A DNA stretch of 12,589 bases from an uncultured Prevotellaceae bacterium (GTDB taxonomy: Bacteria; Bacteroidota; Bacteroidia; Bacteroidales; Bacteroidaceae), in NCBI GenBank assembly GCA_946644025.1, contig CAMPCG010000050.1:1-12589 (forward strand). The letters run 5' to 3'. How positions within the stretch are numbered: the first letter of the stretch is position 1; each line of letters begins with the position of its first letter. The notes beneath the pieces are model-generated. The model had not been told where the DNA came from. It did not search any database and worked only from the letters and a program-made list of their open reading frames with translations. Shown piece by piece: positions 1-5,847 of the stretch. The position numbers and the translations under genes are program-made.

Positions 1-59
1 CGCCGACGTGGTTTGTACAAACACTGACAGCGTTTATAAATTTGAGACCCACCCCCATA
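1..59. other. Left edge, no gene recognised
   Basis: No coding sequence can be supported here. A perfect 12-bp palindrome (GTTTGTACAAAC) lies at 11-22; its role is unknown. The motif GACCCACCCCC at about 46-56 recurs near 5637, at the edge of another repeat, so it may be part of a dispersed element. Confidence 0.4.
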
Positions 60-323
60 GGAGTTAGGAGTTAGGAGTTAGGAGTGAGGAGTTAGGAGTT
101 AAGAGTTAGGAGTTAAGAGTTAAGAGTTAAGAGTTAAGAGTTAGGAGTTAGGAGTTAAGAGTTAGGAGTTAAAAGTTTGGAGTTAAAAGTTTGGAGTTAA
201 AAGTTAGGAGTTAAGAGTTGCTGCGCCGAACGAACTCCTAACTCCTCACTCCTAACTCCTAACTCTTAACTCCTAACTCCTAACTCCTAACTCTTAACTC
301 TTACCTCTTACCTCGTCACTCGC
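60..323. repeat. Two facing heptanucleotide arrays
   Basis: Positions 60-220 hold 23 consecutive 7-bp units, mostly GGAGTTA or AGAGTTA with AAAGTTT variants, all in exact 7-bp register. After a 12-bp spacer (221-232) the complement runs back: 233-309 hold 11 units (AACTCCT, AACTCTT and variants), then two degenerate units to 323. The two arms can pair as a long imperfect hairpin. The degenerate units overlap the stop codon of the phosphatase gene (316-318), so the array begins at the 3' end of that gene. Seven is not a multiple of three, so the TAA/TAG in the unit supplies stops in every frame. A second array of the same kind follows xylB at 7219-7367. Function unknown. Confidence 0.9.
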
Positions 324-1236
324 AATATTTGGCTTTAAGCTGACTCTGCTCCTCCTTCGTGAAGCCGAGCTGGTTCTCCAGATACTGCGTCAAGGAGCCA
401 TACTGCTTGTCAATCAAGTCGAGCGTGGTTTCAAAGTTCTCGCGGCTCACGCCCACCATGGCTTTGATGAAGGCGATAGCCTCGTCGGAACCTTCCTTTC
501 CACGCAGCTGAGCGCTTGCTGCCTCTATTTGGGTGGCATAGCTCTGGTTGGACATATCGAAGTCCTGCACAATGACATCCCGGCTGGCGCCAAGGGCTGC
601 CAGGACGAAGGCTGCAGCCCATCCAGCGCGGTCCTTGCCCTGCGAGCAATGCCAGAGCACCCCACCCTTTGCCTTCAGCACGCCGCGGAGGAAGTCGCCG
701 TAGTAACGCTGGGCTTGCGCGTCGGTCACGATGCCGGGATAGAGTCCGCGGGCTAATTTCTGCGCCTGGGGGTCGAAGGCTTTGCTGATGACGAGGGCCG
801 CCATGTCCCTGGTGTCAACACTGCTGACAGCGCCGGAACCGGCGGCAGCGAGGGCATCTTCAAAAATCTTCGGCATAGTGGGGAGCCGGGTGTAGCTCAC
901 ACCGTCGATCACGCGGTCGGGGCAAGCAGCGACTTCGGCGTCGAAGCGGAAGTCGAAGACGTCGGACAGATGGTACCTGTTCTTCAGCAGGTCGACATCG
1001 GCATCGGTGGCCGTGAAGAGATTAGCACTGCGCACCAGCATGTCGTAACGGATGGTGCGACCGTCTTGCATGACGAGGCCGCCCATGTCACGGCCGTTTT
1101 CAATGCCTTCAAACTTGATGACTCGTTCCCTGGGCTGACTGGACTGACTGGACTGGTCGTCAGAGTCGGAGGAGCACGCTGCCAATAAATTTGTGCCAAA
1201 GATAATGGCGGCAAACAACCATAGAGTTTTTTTCAT
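316..1236 (-). CDS. Tyrosine-phosphatase-like lipoprotein
   Basis: A 306-residue protein of the Y_phosphatase3 family (atypical tyrosine/phosphoinositide phosphatases). The CX5R active-site loop is clear: HCSQGKDRAG, with H196, C197 and R203. Upstream are the family's NGRDMGG motif (residues 47-53) and the DVFDFR strand (92-97), which matches the usual VIDLR. The N-terminus is a lipoprotein signal with lipobox LAAC (C21), followed by SSDSDDQ. In Bacteroidetes an acidic stretch directly after the cysteine is the type of signal that sends lipoproteins to the outer surface, so surface display is inferred. The ATG at 1236 begins the signal peptide. The gene lies 20 bp after the acid phosphatase and is probably cotranscribed with it. 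The substrate cannot be read from sequence; phosphotyrosine, phosphoinositide or another phosphoester are all possible. Confidence 0.88.
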   Translation of the reverse strand: MKKTLWLFAAIIFGTNLLAACSSDSDDQSSQSSQPRERVIKFEGIENGRDMGGLVMQDGRTIRYDMLVRSANLFTATDADVDLLKNRYHLSDVFDFRFDAEVAACPDRVIDGVSYTRLPTMPKIFEDALAAAGSGAVSSVDTRDMAALVISKAFDPQAQKLARGLYPGIVTDAQAQRYYGDFLRGVLKAKGGVLWHCSQGKDRAGWAAAFVLAALGASRDVIVQDFDMSNQSYATQIEAASAQLRGKEGSDEAIAFIKAMVGVSRENFETTLDLIDKQYGSLTQYLENQLGFTKEEQSQLKAKYCE

Positions 1237-1256
1237 AATAGTTAATGTAGATGATT

Positions 1257-2129
1257 CTATCTTACGTACTTCTTCCCTTTCTGGATGTACACTCCTGCAT
1301 TAGGTTCCTTATTGAGTTGTTCGCCTGCTAAATTGTAGATGGCGGCAGAACCGGTGTTTGTGTCGGTCCTGGCGGCTTCTACGGCCGTGGCATCTCCTGC
1401 CAGCTTGGCATATTCGGCACGTGCGGCGGCCATGTCGGCCAGGAACTCCTGATGGGTGTGGAGCCGGGCGTAGCCTGCCGATGCCAGCAGCCGTCCTGCG
1501 TCGACATCGCTCTGCCAGTGGTAGCCAGCGATGACGCGGCTCTGCCCCCACTGGAAGCCCAGTGCCAGGAGGTCGTCCTGGGCATCGGGGTTGATCTCAC
1601 AGAGCAACAGCGCCATGGCCCAGCCGCGGATGGTGTGTCCCGAAGGATAGGAACCGTTCAGGCGCAGTGTCTCCTCCTCTTCGGGAATGAGGGTCGACTC
1701 GTTGTAGCGAACGTAGGGCCGCTGGCGCGGAATCTCGGTCTTGGGTTTCCTGGCGCAGAGACGCACGGTAAGGACACCACGGTAAAGCACTTTGAAGATA
1801 CAGGGCGTCTTCGTTTCAGAAATCTCCATGCCAAAGGGCTTGCTGAACTCCTGGGCCATCTCGCCCATATCCACGACGCTATGGTCGATGGCCTGCTGGG
1901 CTCGCTCCTCGTTCAGCCGCTCACCCTTACCCCACATATACTGGGTGAGGTCATAGGCGAAACGCGTAGAGTTGGGTTCGGGAGGGGCGGGCAGCCACTT
2001 GACGGCATTGGGCAGCTCGTCGATGTCAAAATACATGGCCTCACTGTCGAGCGTAATGTCGGTCTGAGCATGAGCACCGAGGGTAGCCATCACTGCGGCT
2101 ACGGAAAGTAACAGAATCTTTTGTTTCAT
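1257..2129 (-). CDS. Class A acid phosphatase, PAP2 superfamily
   Basis: A 290-residue secreted phosphatase. All three PAP2 motifs are present: K130-x6-R137-P138, PSGH at 162-165 inside the class A signature GSYPSGHT, and S197-R198-x5-H204-x3-D208. H204 is the expected nucleophile and H165 the acid/base. A signal peptide covers about residues 1-21 (ending GAHA before QTD). These enzymes hydrolyse diverse phosphomonoesters outside the cytoplasm. Residues about 263-290 form an appended tail (IYNLAGEQL, then GVYIQKGKKYVR) resembling the last strands of the type A sorting domain used by type IX secretion, but far shorter than the usual 70-80 residues. It is probably the first gene of a two-gene unit with the lipoprotein phosphatase; both would strip phosphate from external substrates. 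No consensus promoter was found upstream. Confidence 0.93.
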   Translation of the reverse strand: MKQKILLLSVAAVMATLGAHAQTDITLDSEAMYFDIDELPNAVKWLPAPPEPNSTRFAYDLTQYMWGKGERLNEERAQQAIDHSVVDMGEMAQEFSKPFGMEISETKTPCIFKVLYRGVLTVRLCARKPKTEIPRQRPYVRYNESTLIPEEEETLRLNGSYPSGHTIRGWAMALLLCEINPDAQDDLLALGFQWGQSRVIAGYHWQSDVDAGRLLASAGYARLHTHQEFLADMAAARAEYAKLAGDATAVEAARTDTNTGSAAIYNLAGEQLNKEPNAGVYIQKGKKYVR

Positions 2130-2156
2130 TGTTTTGATAGTTTAATTCATTAATTA

Positions 2157-2249
2157 TTATTGCAACGGAGTCAGCGGGTAAACGATGCTGACGGTGATGA
2201 TGGTCAGCCATGCATGGAGATTAAATCCCCAAAAGACAATAGAATCCAT
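2157..2249 (-). CDS. Possible 30-residue hydrophobic ORF or transporter remnant
   Basis: An ATG at 2249 opens 30 codons ending in TAA at 2157, upstream of and on the same strand as the acid phosphatase. The peptide starts MDSIVFWGFNLHAWLTI and has a hydrophobic stretch at about residues 12-24, enough for one membrane pass. The composition (W, F, I, V with a polar start) looks more like real coding sequence than a chance ORF. The opening resembles, from memory, the first transmembrane segment of SLC13-type permeases, so it could be the broken start of a lost transporter. It could equally be a microprotein or chance. No promoter or ribosome binding site supports it. Confidence 0.25.
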   Translation of the reverse strand: MDSIVFWGFNLHAWLTIITVSIVYPLTPLQ

Positions 2250-2308
2250 TATTAAAGGAAAAAAGGTGAAAAACCGAGAATCCACCCCCTCGCTAGCCCT
2301 CACCCCTG

Positions 2309-2408
2309 CTAGCCCCCACCAACCTCCTAGCCCCCACCAACCTCCCCCCGAGGGGGAGGCTTAAGCCGCTAAAGCCTCCCCCTCGGGGGGAGGTTGGTGG
2401 GGGCTAGG
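2309..2408. repeat. Nested palindrome with 37-bp arms
   Basis: The arms at 2326-2362 and 2372-2408 are perfectly complementary over 37 bp, with a 9-nt loop. Each arm contains its own hairpin (CCTCCCCC, 3-nt loop, GGGGGAGG), so DNA or RNA could fold as one long stem or a branched form. To the left, an 18-bp unit CTAGCCCCCACCAACCTC occurs twice in tandem (2309-2326 and 2327-2344), the second copy forming part of the left arm. The element sits 38 bp beyond the STAS stop codon and could end or stabilise that transcript. However, no U-rich tract follows on the minus strand, so it is not a standard intrinsic terminator. It is more likely a dispersed intergenic repeat. Confidence 0.9.
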
Positions 2409-2446
2409 TGGGTTTCCAGAGGTGGGGCTGGGGGAACCAAGTTATT

Positions 2447-2749
2447 CTATTTAAATTCAAAGATGTTGATGAACCCCGTAATGGATAAAATGTAGCGCAC
2501 GCTGTCGCTGACATCCTTGATATAGAGGTGCCCGCCTTTATTCTCCACATTCTGAAGGATGGTAAGGAAGATGCGCAAACCCGATGATGAGATGTAGGTC
2601 AGGCCTGCACAGTCGATGATGATGTCTTTCCCTTGAACATCGTTGAGCGGACTCAATGCTTTTTCTGTTTCTGGTGCAACTGCGGTGTCGAGACTGCCTT
2701 CCAGAATGGCAACTACGCTGCCGTCTTGTTCTTGAATGGTTGTTTTCAT
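2447..2749 (-). CDS. STAS-domain anti-sigma factor antagonist
   Basis: A 100-residue single STAS domain of the SpoIIAA/RsbV type. The signature TYISSSGLRIFL (residues 51-62) contains the phosphorylatable serine; aligned with the DSSG of SpoIIAA this is S55. The length and the Asp-rich strand before it (IIIDCAGL, 43-50) fit the family. In partner switching the unphosphorylated form binds the kinase, or another target, and phosphorylation releases it. The gene starts 31 bp after the stop of a sensor carrying both a PP2C phosphatase and an RsbW-like kinase, so this is very probably the substrate of both. No sigma factor is encoded nearby, so the output is unknown; roles in secretion, envelope or polysaccharide control are known for such modules in other bacteria. 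Confidence 0.93.
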   Translation of the reverse strand: MKTTIQEQDGSVVAILEGSLDTAVAPETEKALSPLNDVQGKDIIIDCAGLTYISSSGLRIFLTILQNVENKGGHLYIKDVSDSVRYILSITGFINIFEFK

Positions 2750-2780
2750 TTGTTCTTGTTATATTTATATTATTGTATAT

Positions 2781-5348
2781 TCAAAACCTTGAAGATTGAA
2801 GATTGGCTGTCGCGGCAAGCTTTTCGGGCTTTTCGAGCTTCTTCTTCATTGTCAGCACATTGAACTCGCCTCTGCGCTCGTAGCCGACGGTGTCCATGTT
2901 CTGGCGCATGATGTGTATGCCCAGGCCGCCGATTTTCCGTTCCCTGGCCGAAAGGGTGGTGTCCGCCTCAGGCCAGGCGGTGGGGTCGAAAGGCTTGCCG
3001 CTGTCGGTGATGGTGATATTGAGGTGGACATCGTCGGGTACAATCTCGACGTTCACTTCGCCGTGCTCGTCTGCCTGGTAGGCATACTTCATCACGTTGA
3101 CCACGGCTTCCTCGACGGCCACTTTTATCTTCATGATGACGATGTCGTCGAACCCGGCCGCCCGGCTGGCTTCTTCTACGAAAGTGTTCAGTCGCGGCAC
3201 CTCTTGCAGCTGGGCAGGCAGGACGAGGGTAAGGGGTATTCTTGCTCCTCCATGCTCCGCAAGCGTCCCGTTGGGCCGAGCGGGGTGATGGGTGTTAGGT
3301 GATGGATGTTCTTGCTCCGACAGGCTCCGCAAGCGTCCCGTTGGGCCGAGCGGGCCGACATACTGTATGGCCATCATCGTCAGGTCGTCGCTCTGCTGGG
3401 CATCGCCGACAAACCTGCTGACGGCCTCACTCATCAAGCCTATCAGCCGGCGCGGCTCCTGCTGCCCGTCAGTGAGGGCCTGGTGGGCCGCTTCGAGCAC
3501 GCGCTCCATCCGGAACTGTTCATTGCTGGCGTCCATGGCTTCGGTGAGTCCGTCGGTGTAAAGGAAGATGGTGGTGCCTGGGGAAATGTGGGCTTCCTGC
3601 AAGGAGAACTGCCAGCTGGGCCTGAAGCCTACGGGAATATTGTTGTCGCAAGGCAGAAGCCCCACCCCCACCCGGGGTGTGGCTTCTGGGTGTATGAGCA
3701 ACGGGACGTCGTGGCCGGCGTTACAGTAGTGGAGGTGGCCGGTGCGTAGGTCGAGCACTCCGACAAAGAGCGTGACAAACATAAGGGCCCTGTTCATGTC
3801 GGCTATCGTCTTGTTCATCGTTATCACGATACGGTCTGGCATACTCTCGTGGGCCGAGACGGTTCGGAAGATGGACCTCGTGACCGCCATGAAGAGGGAG
3901 GCGGGCAAGCCCTTTCCTGACACGTCGCCGATACAGAAGAAGAGCTTCTCGTCGCGGAAATAGAAGTCGAACAGGTCGCCGCCGACCTCCTTGGCGGGCT
4001 TCAGGGAGGCAAAGACCTGCACGTCGTCACGGTCGGTTTTGGTGGGGAACTTATCGGGCAGCATACCCATCTGTATGGCGCTCGCAATTTGGAGGTCGTG
4101 CTCTATGGCCACCTTCCGGGCTGTGGCGTCCTTCAGCTCATCGATGTACTCCACCAGCGACTGCTGCATGACGGCAAACGAGCGGCTCAACTGGGCCACT
4201 TCGTCGTTATGACGGAACGTGGGCAGCGGAGCGTCGAAACGGCCTTTTGCCACCTCACGGGCCGACTCAGACAGGAATTGCAGCGGCCTGGTGGCGCGGC
4301 GAATGCTGCGGCTGGTGAAGAAAAATATGAATATGCAACCGACACATAGGCAGAGCAGGATGCCAAGGCTGGTTAAGCCCCCCCACGTGAAGACGAGGTT
4401 GCGGTGCTGTATGACGGTCACCGTCCAGTCTGTATAGGGCACGGCCTTGGAATTGACATAGTAGGGGGTGCCCTCCAGGTCTTTCATCCCAAGGTTGCCA
4501 AAGACCTCATTCTGCCGGGATTTGAGAATGTCGAGGTCGAGGGAGTCTGAACCGAAAACCCTGTCGCCCTTGTCGTCGACTATCTGGACAGAGAAATAGA
4601 TGTTGCCGTAACGGTCGTGCAGCCTTTCGTCGCTGTTGAGAAATTCTCTCTTCACCATATTCTCCACCTCGTCGATGACGCTGCTGAGCCAAAGAAAGTC
4701 CAGGTCTAAACCAAAGACGCCCACCTTGCGGCCCTGACGGTCAAAAAGGGGCAGTACATAGCTGCAGTACATGGCACTGTCAACGCTGTCGTCGAAGTAG
4801 GGACTCGTCAGATAACCGACGCCATCCCTGTCCCTGCTCAGTCCCTTCTTATACCAGACACCGTTGAAGTAGTCGTGACTCGCTGACCCTATCTGCCGGC
4901 GAATGGGAATGGGAACGCGTGCGCCCTCGTCCGCCTCCCCTGTATGGAGGGCGGGGTCGTCCGCACTCCCGGTGCTGTCGGCATAGTAAAGATAAGCCTC
5001 AAACCAACGGCCCTGATCCTCGAAATAATTGGGTTCGAAGGCGGCAAAACAATCCATGAAGTGATTCACGACGATTTGGCGCTCCAGGGCGTCAAATACT
5101 TGTTCCGGGCTTTCCATGTTACGCTCGATATCGTCGCGGCTGTTGACCGCCCCTAAATGTATTGCCCAAAGCATAGACTCTATCCTTCCCTCTACATCGT
5201 CGACGACATACTGTCCGCGCATATCGCTGTTCTTGAGCGAGACCCTGAACACGTAGACGAATATGGCTGCAAGGATCAACACGTTGAAAAACGATATGAC
5301 CGCGATGATGCGCCAGGTGATGCGGTGAGACAGCTTGCTCTTTTTCAT
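2781..5348 (-). CDS. Membrane sensor with PP2C phosphatase and RsbW-like kinase
   Basis: 855 residues from the ATG at 5348. A longer frame exists only with a TTG at 5396, and its extra residues look unlike a protein start. Order: TM1 (about 14-33); extracytoplasmic sensor, probably dCache-like (34-318, with the typical YLTSPYFDD and VGVFGLDLD); TM2 (322-348); HAMP and linker helix (about 349-425); PP2C/SpoIIE phosphatase (about 440-665, with VGGDLFDF 455-462, GDVSGKG 474-480, YTDG 597-600, SDDLTMM 653-659); low-complexity linker (about 665-704); GHKL kinase of the RsbW type (705-838, with EEAVVN 746-751, DSGKPFDP 782-789, GGLGIHIM 807-814). Phosphatase and anti-sigma-type kinase are thus fused, and the STAS partner follows. 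An external ligand would shift the kinase/phosphatase balance. The linker, a PP2C loop and a sensor loop contain repeat-like DNA. Confidence 0.93.
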   Translation of the reverse strand: MKKSKLSHRITWRIIAVISFFNVLILAAIFVYVFRVSLKNSDMRGQYVVDDVEGRIESMLWAIHLGAVNSRDDIERNMESPEQVFDALERQIVVNHFMDCFAAFEPNYFEDQGRWFEAYLYYADSTGSADDPALHTGEADEGARVPIPIRRQIGSASHDYFNGVWYKKGLSRDRDGVGYLTSPYFDDSVDSAMYCSYVLPLFDRQGRKVGVFGLDLDFLWLSSVIDEVENMVKREFLNSDERLHDRYGNIYFSVQIVDDKGDRVFGSDSLDLDILKSRQNEVFGNLGMKDLEGTPYYVNSKAVPYTDWTVTVIQHRNLVFTWGGLTSLGILLCLCVGCIFIFFFTSRSIRRATRPLQFLSESAREVAKGRFDAPLPTFRHNDEVAQLSRSFAVMQQSLVEYIDELKDATARKVAIEHDLQIASAIQMGMLPDKFPTKTDRDDVQVFASLKPAKEVGGDLFDFYFRDEKLFFCIGDVSGKGLPASLFMAVTRSIFRTVSAHESMPDRIVITMNKTIADMNRALMFVTLFVGVLDLRTGHLHYCNAGHDVPLLIHPEATPRVGVGLLPCDNNIPVGFRPSWQFSLQEAHISPGTTIFLYTDGLTEAMDASNEQFRMERVLEAAHQALTDGQQEPRRLIGLMSEAVSRFVGDAQQSDDLTMMAIQYVGPLGPTGRLRSLSEQEHPSPNTHHPARPNGTLAEHGGARIPLTLVLPAQLQEVPRLNTFVEEASRAAGFDDIVIMKIKVAVEEAVVNVMKYAYQADEHGEVNVEIVPDDVHLNITITDSGKPFDPTAWPEADTTLSARERKIGGLGIHIMRQNMDTVGYERRGEFNVLTMKKKLEKPEKLAATANLQSSRF
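3239..3354. repeat. 46-bp direct repeat inside the sensor gene
   Basis: Copies at 3239-3284 and 3309-3354 differ at only 3 positions, and the last 31 bp (3254-3284 and 3324-3354) are identical. They are 70 bp apart, so they are read in different frames: one gives RPNGTLAEHGGARI and the other GPLGPTGRLRSLSEQE. Together they make up most of the linker between the PP2C and kinase domains. This suggests repeat DNA tolerated at a domain boundary. Confidence 0.9.
3654..3688. repeat. Hairpin inside the PP2C coding region
   Basis: Arms 3654-3668 (CAGAAGCCCCACCCC) and 3674-3688 pair with one mismatch around a 5-nt loop. The segment encodes part of HPEATPRVGVGLLP, a loop where PP2C relatives usually have a shorter hydrophilic turn before the NNIPVGF-like strand. 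It is probably repeat DNA carried in frame. Confidence 0.6.
4927..4964. repeat. Small hairpin flanked by 8-bp direct repeats in the sensor domain
   Basis: TCGTCCGC occurs at 4927-4934 and 4957-4964, exactly 30 bp apart. Between and partly overlapping them, CCGCCTCCC (4931-4939) pairs with GGAGGGCGG (4946-4954), allowing one bulge. The core CTCCCCTGTATGGAGGG is close to the intergenic palindrome at 9054-9098. It encodes a loop of the extracytoplasmic domain (about residues 127-140). A 30-bp insertion with target duplication would keep the frame. Confidence 0.5.
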
Positions 5349-5450
5349 GTATCTTGGGGGCGAGAGGTGAGGGTTTAGTGGATAGACTTGCGTCAATCGA
5401 TGGTTTACTTTAAAGCTTCTATATAACTAATAGTTATTACGCCGTTTTGC

Positions 5451-5520
5451 AGTAGGAGGCGACGTGTCTCACGTCGCAATCCAACAGACTGTTGCGACGT
5501 GAGACACGTCGCCTCCTACT
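5451..5520. repeat. 29-bp-arm palindrome with inner hairpins
   Basis: Arms 5451-5479 and 5492-5520 match perfectly over 29 bp with a 12-nt loop. Each arm contains its own hairpin (GACGTG, 3 nt, CACGTC at 5461-5475 and 5496-5510). A further pair, TGCAGT (5449-5454 area) and ACTGCA (5526-5531), extends the symmetry outward. It lies between the putative sensor promoter (5530-5537) and the sensor start codon, so it would be in the mRNA leader. It could instead be a dispersed repeat with no role in expression. Confidence 0.9.
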
Positions 5521-5529
5521 TGGGCACTG

Positions 5530-5537
5530 CAAAGATA
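5530..5537 (-). promoter_or_regulatory. Possible promoter of the sensor-STAS operon
   Basis: On the minus strand 5537-5530 reads TATCTTTG, a perfect Bacteroidetes -7 box. The -33 region about 20 bp upstream does not have a good TTTG (TGGT is the nearest), so the match is partial. Transcription would start near 5523 and give a leader of about 175 nt containing the palindrome at 5451-5520. No better site was found closer to the start codon. Confidence 0.4.
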
Positions 5538-5653
5538 TGGAAAATTCCTTAAATAGACCATGTACCGAAGGCACAATGAGGAAATTTTTGCTAATTTTGT
5601 AACAATTTTGCTGATTTTGAGAGGTAGAACCACCAGACCCACCCCCAGACCCT

Positions 5654-5757
5654 CCCCCCAGCCCCTCCCTGTGAGGGAGGGGAGTAGTTACCATTGCCGT
5701 CAAATTCTCCTACGGCGGAACTATATACTCCCCTCCCTTCAGGGAGGGGTCGGGGGG
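5654..5757. repeat. Composite inverted repeat centred near 5706
   Basis: Three nested pairs share one centre: C6 at 5654-5659 with G6 at 5752-5757; hairpin A (5662-5682) with hairpin B (5730-5749); and GGGGAGTA (5679-5686) with TACTCCCC (5726-5733). Hairpins A and B are each self-complementary (CCCCTCCCT with AGGGAGGGG, 9 bp). The same hairpin-within-palindrome plan appears at 2326-2408 and 8967-9181 with different sequences. It is intergenic, downstream of xylA, with no ORF of its own. Confidence 0.85.
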
Positions 5758-5768
5758 CCATAAAGAAG

Positions 5769-5795
5769 GCCGTCCAAACCCGGGGTTTGGACGGC
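5769..5795 (-). terminator. Terminator hairpin downstream of xylA
   Basis: GCCGTCCAAACC (5769-5780) and GGTTTGGACGGC (5784-5795) form a perfect 12-bp stem with a 3-nt loop. On the minus strand it begins 52 nt after the xylA stop codon and is followed by CTTCTTTA, a modest U-rich tail. This fits a rho-independent terminator for the xylB-xylA transcript. The structure is symmetric, so termination from the other side is possible, but the opposite flank (TCGAAG) is not U-rich. Confidence 0.65.
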
Positions 5796-5847
5796 TCGAA
5801 GTCTGAGTCCCCCCTTACGTGAGGGCTCCGATGGCATTTGGGGGTGC

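Noticed and set aside
60..323. CRISPR array
   Set aside because: Units are 7 bp with no spacers, and the pattern reverses strand midway.
1452..2111. Plus-strand ORF of 219 codons
   Set aside because: It is opposite the acid phosphatase, which carries all family motifs.
2326..2408. Simple intrinsic terminator of the STAS operon
   Set aside because: No U-rich tract follows on the minus strand and the stem is far longer than usual, so it is listed as a repeat.
5349..5396. Longer start (TTG) for the sensor
   Set aside because: The added 16 residues are proline-rich and unlike a membrane protein start; ATG 5348 leads directly to Lys-rich residues and TM1.
5437..5703. Minus-strand ORF of 88 codons
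   Set aside because: It is made of the palindromic repeats at 5451-5520 and 5654-5757; the translation is low complexity.
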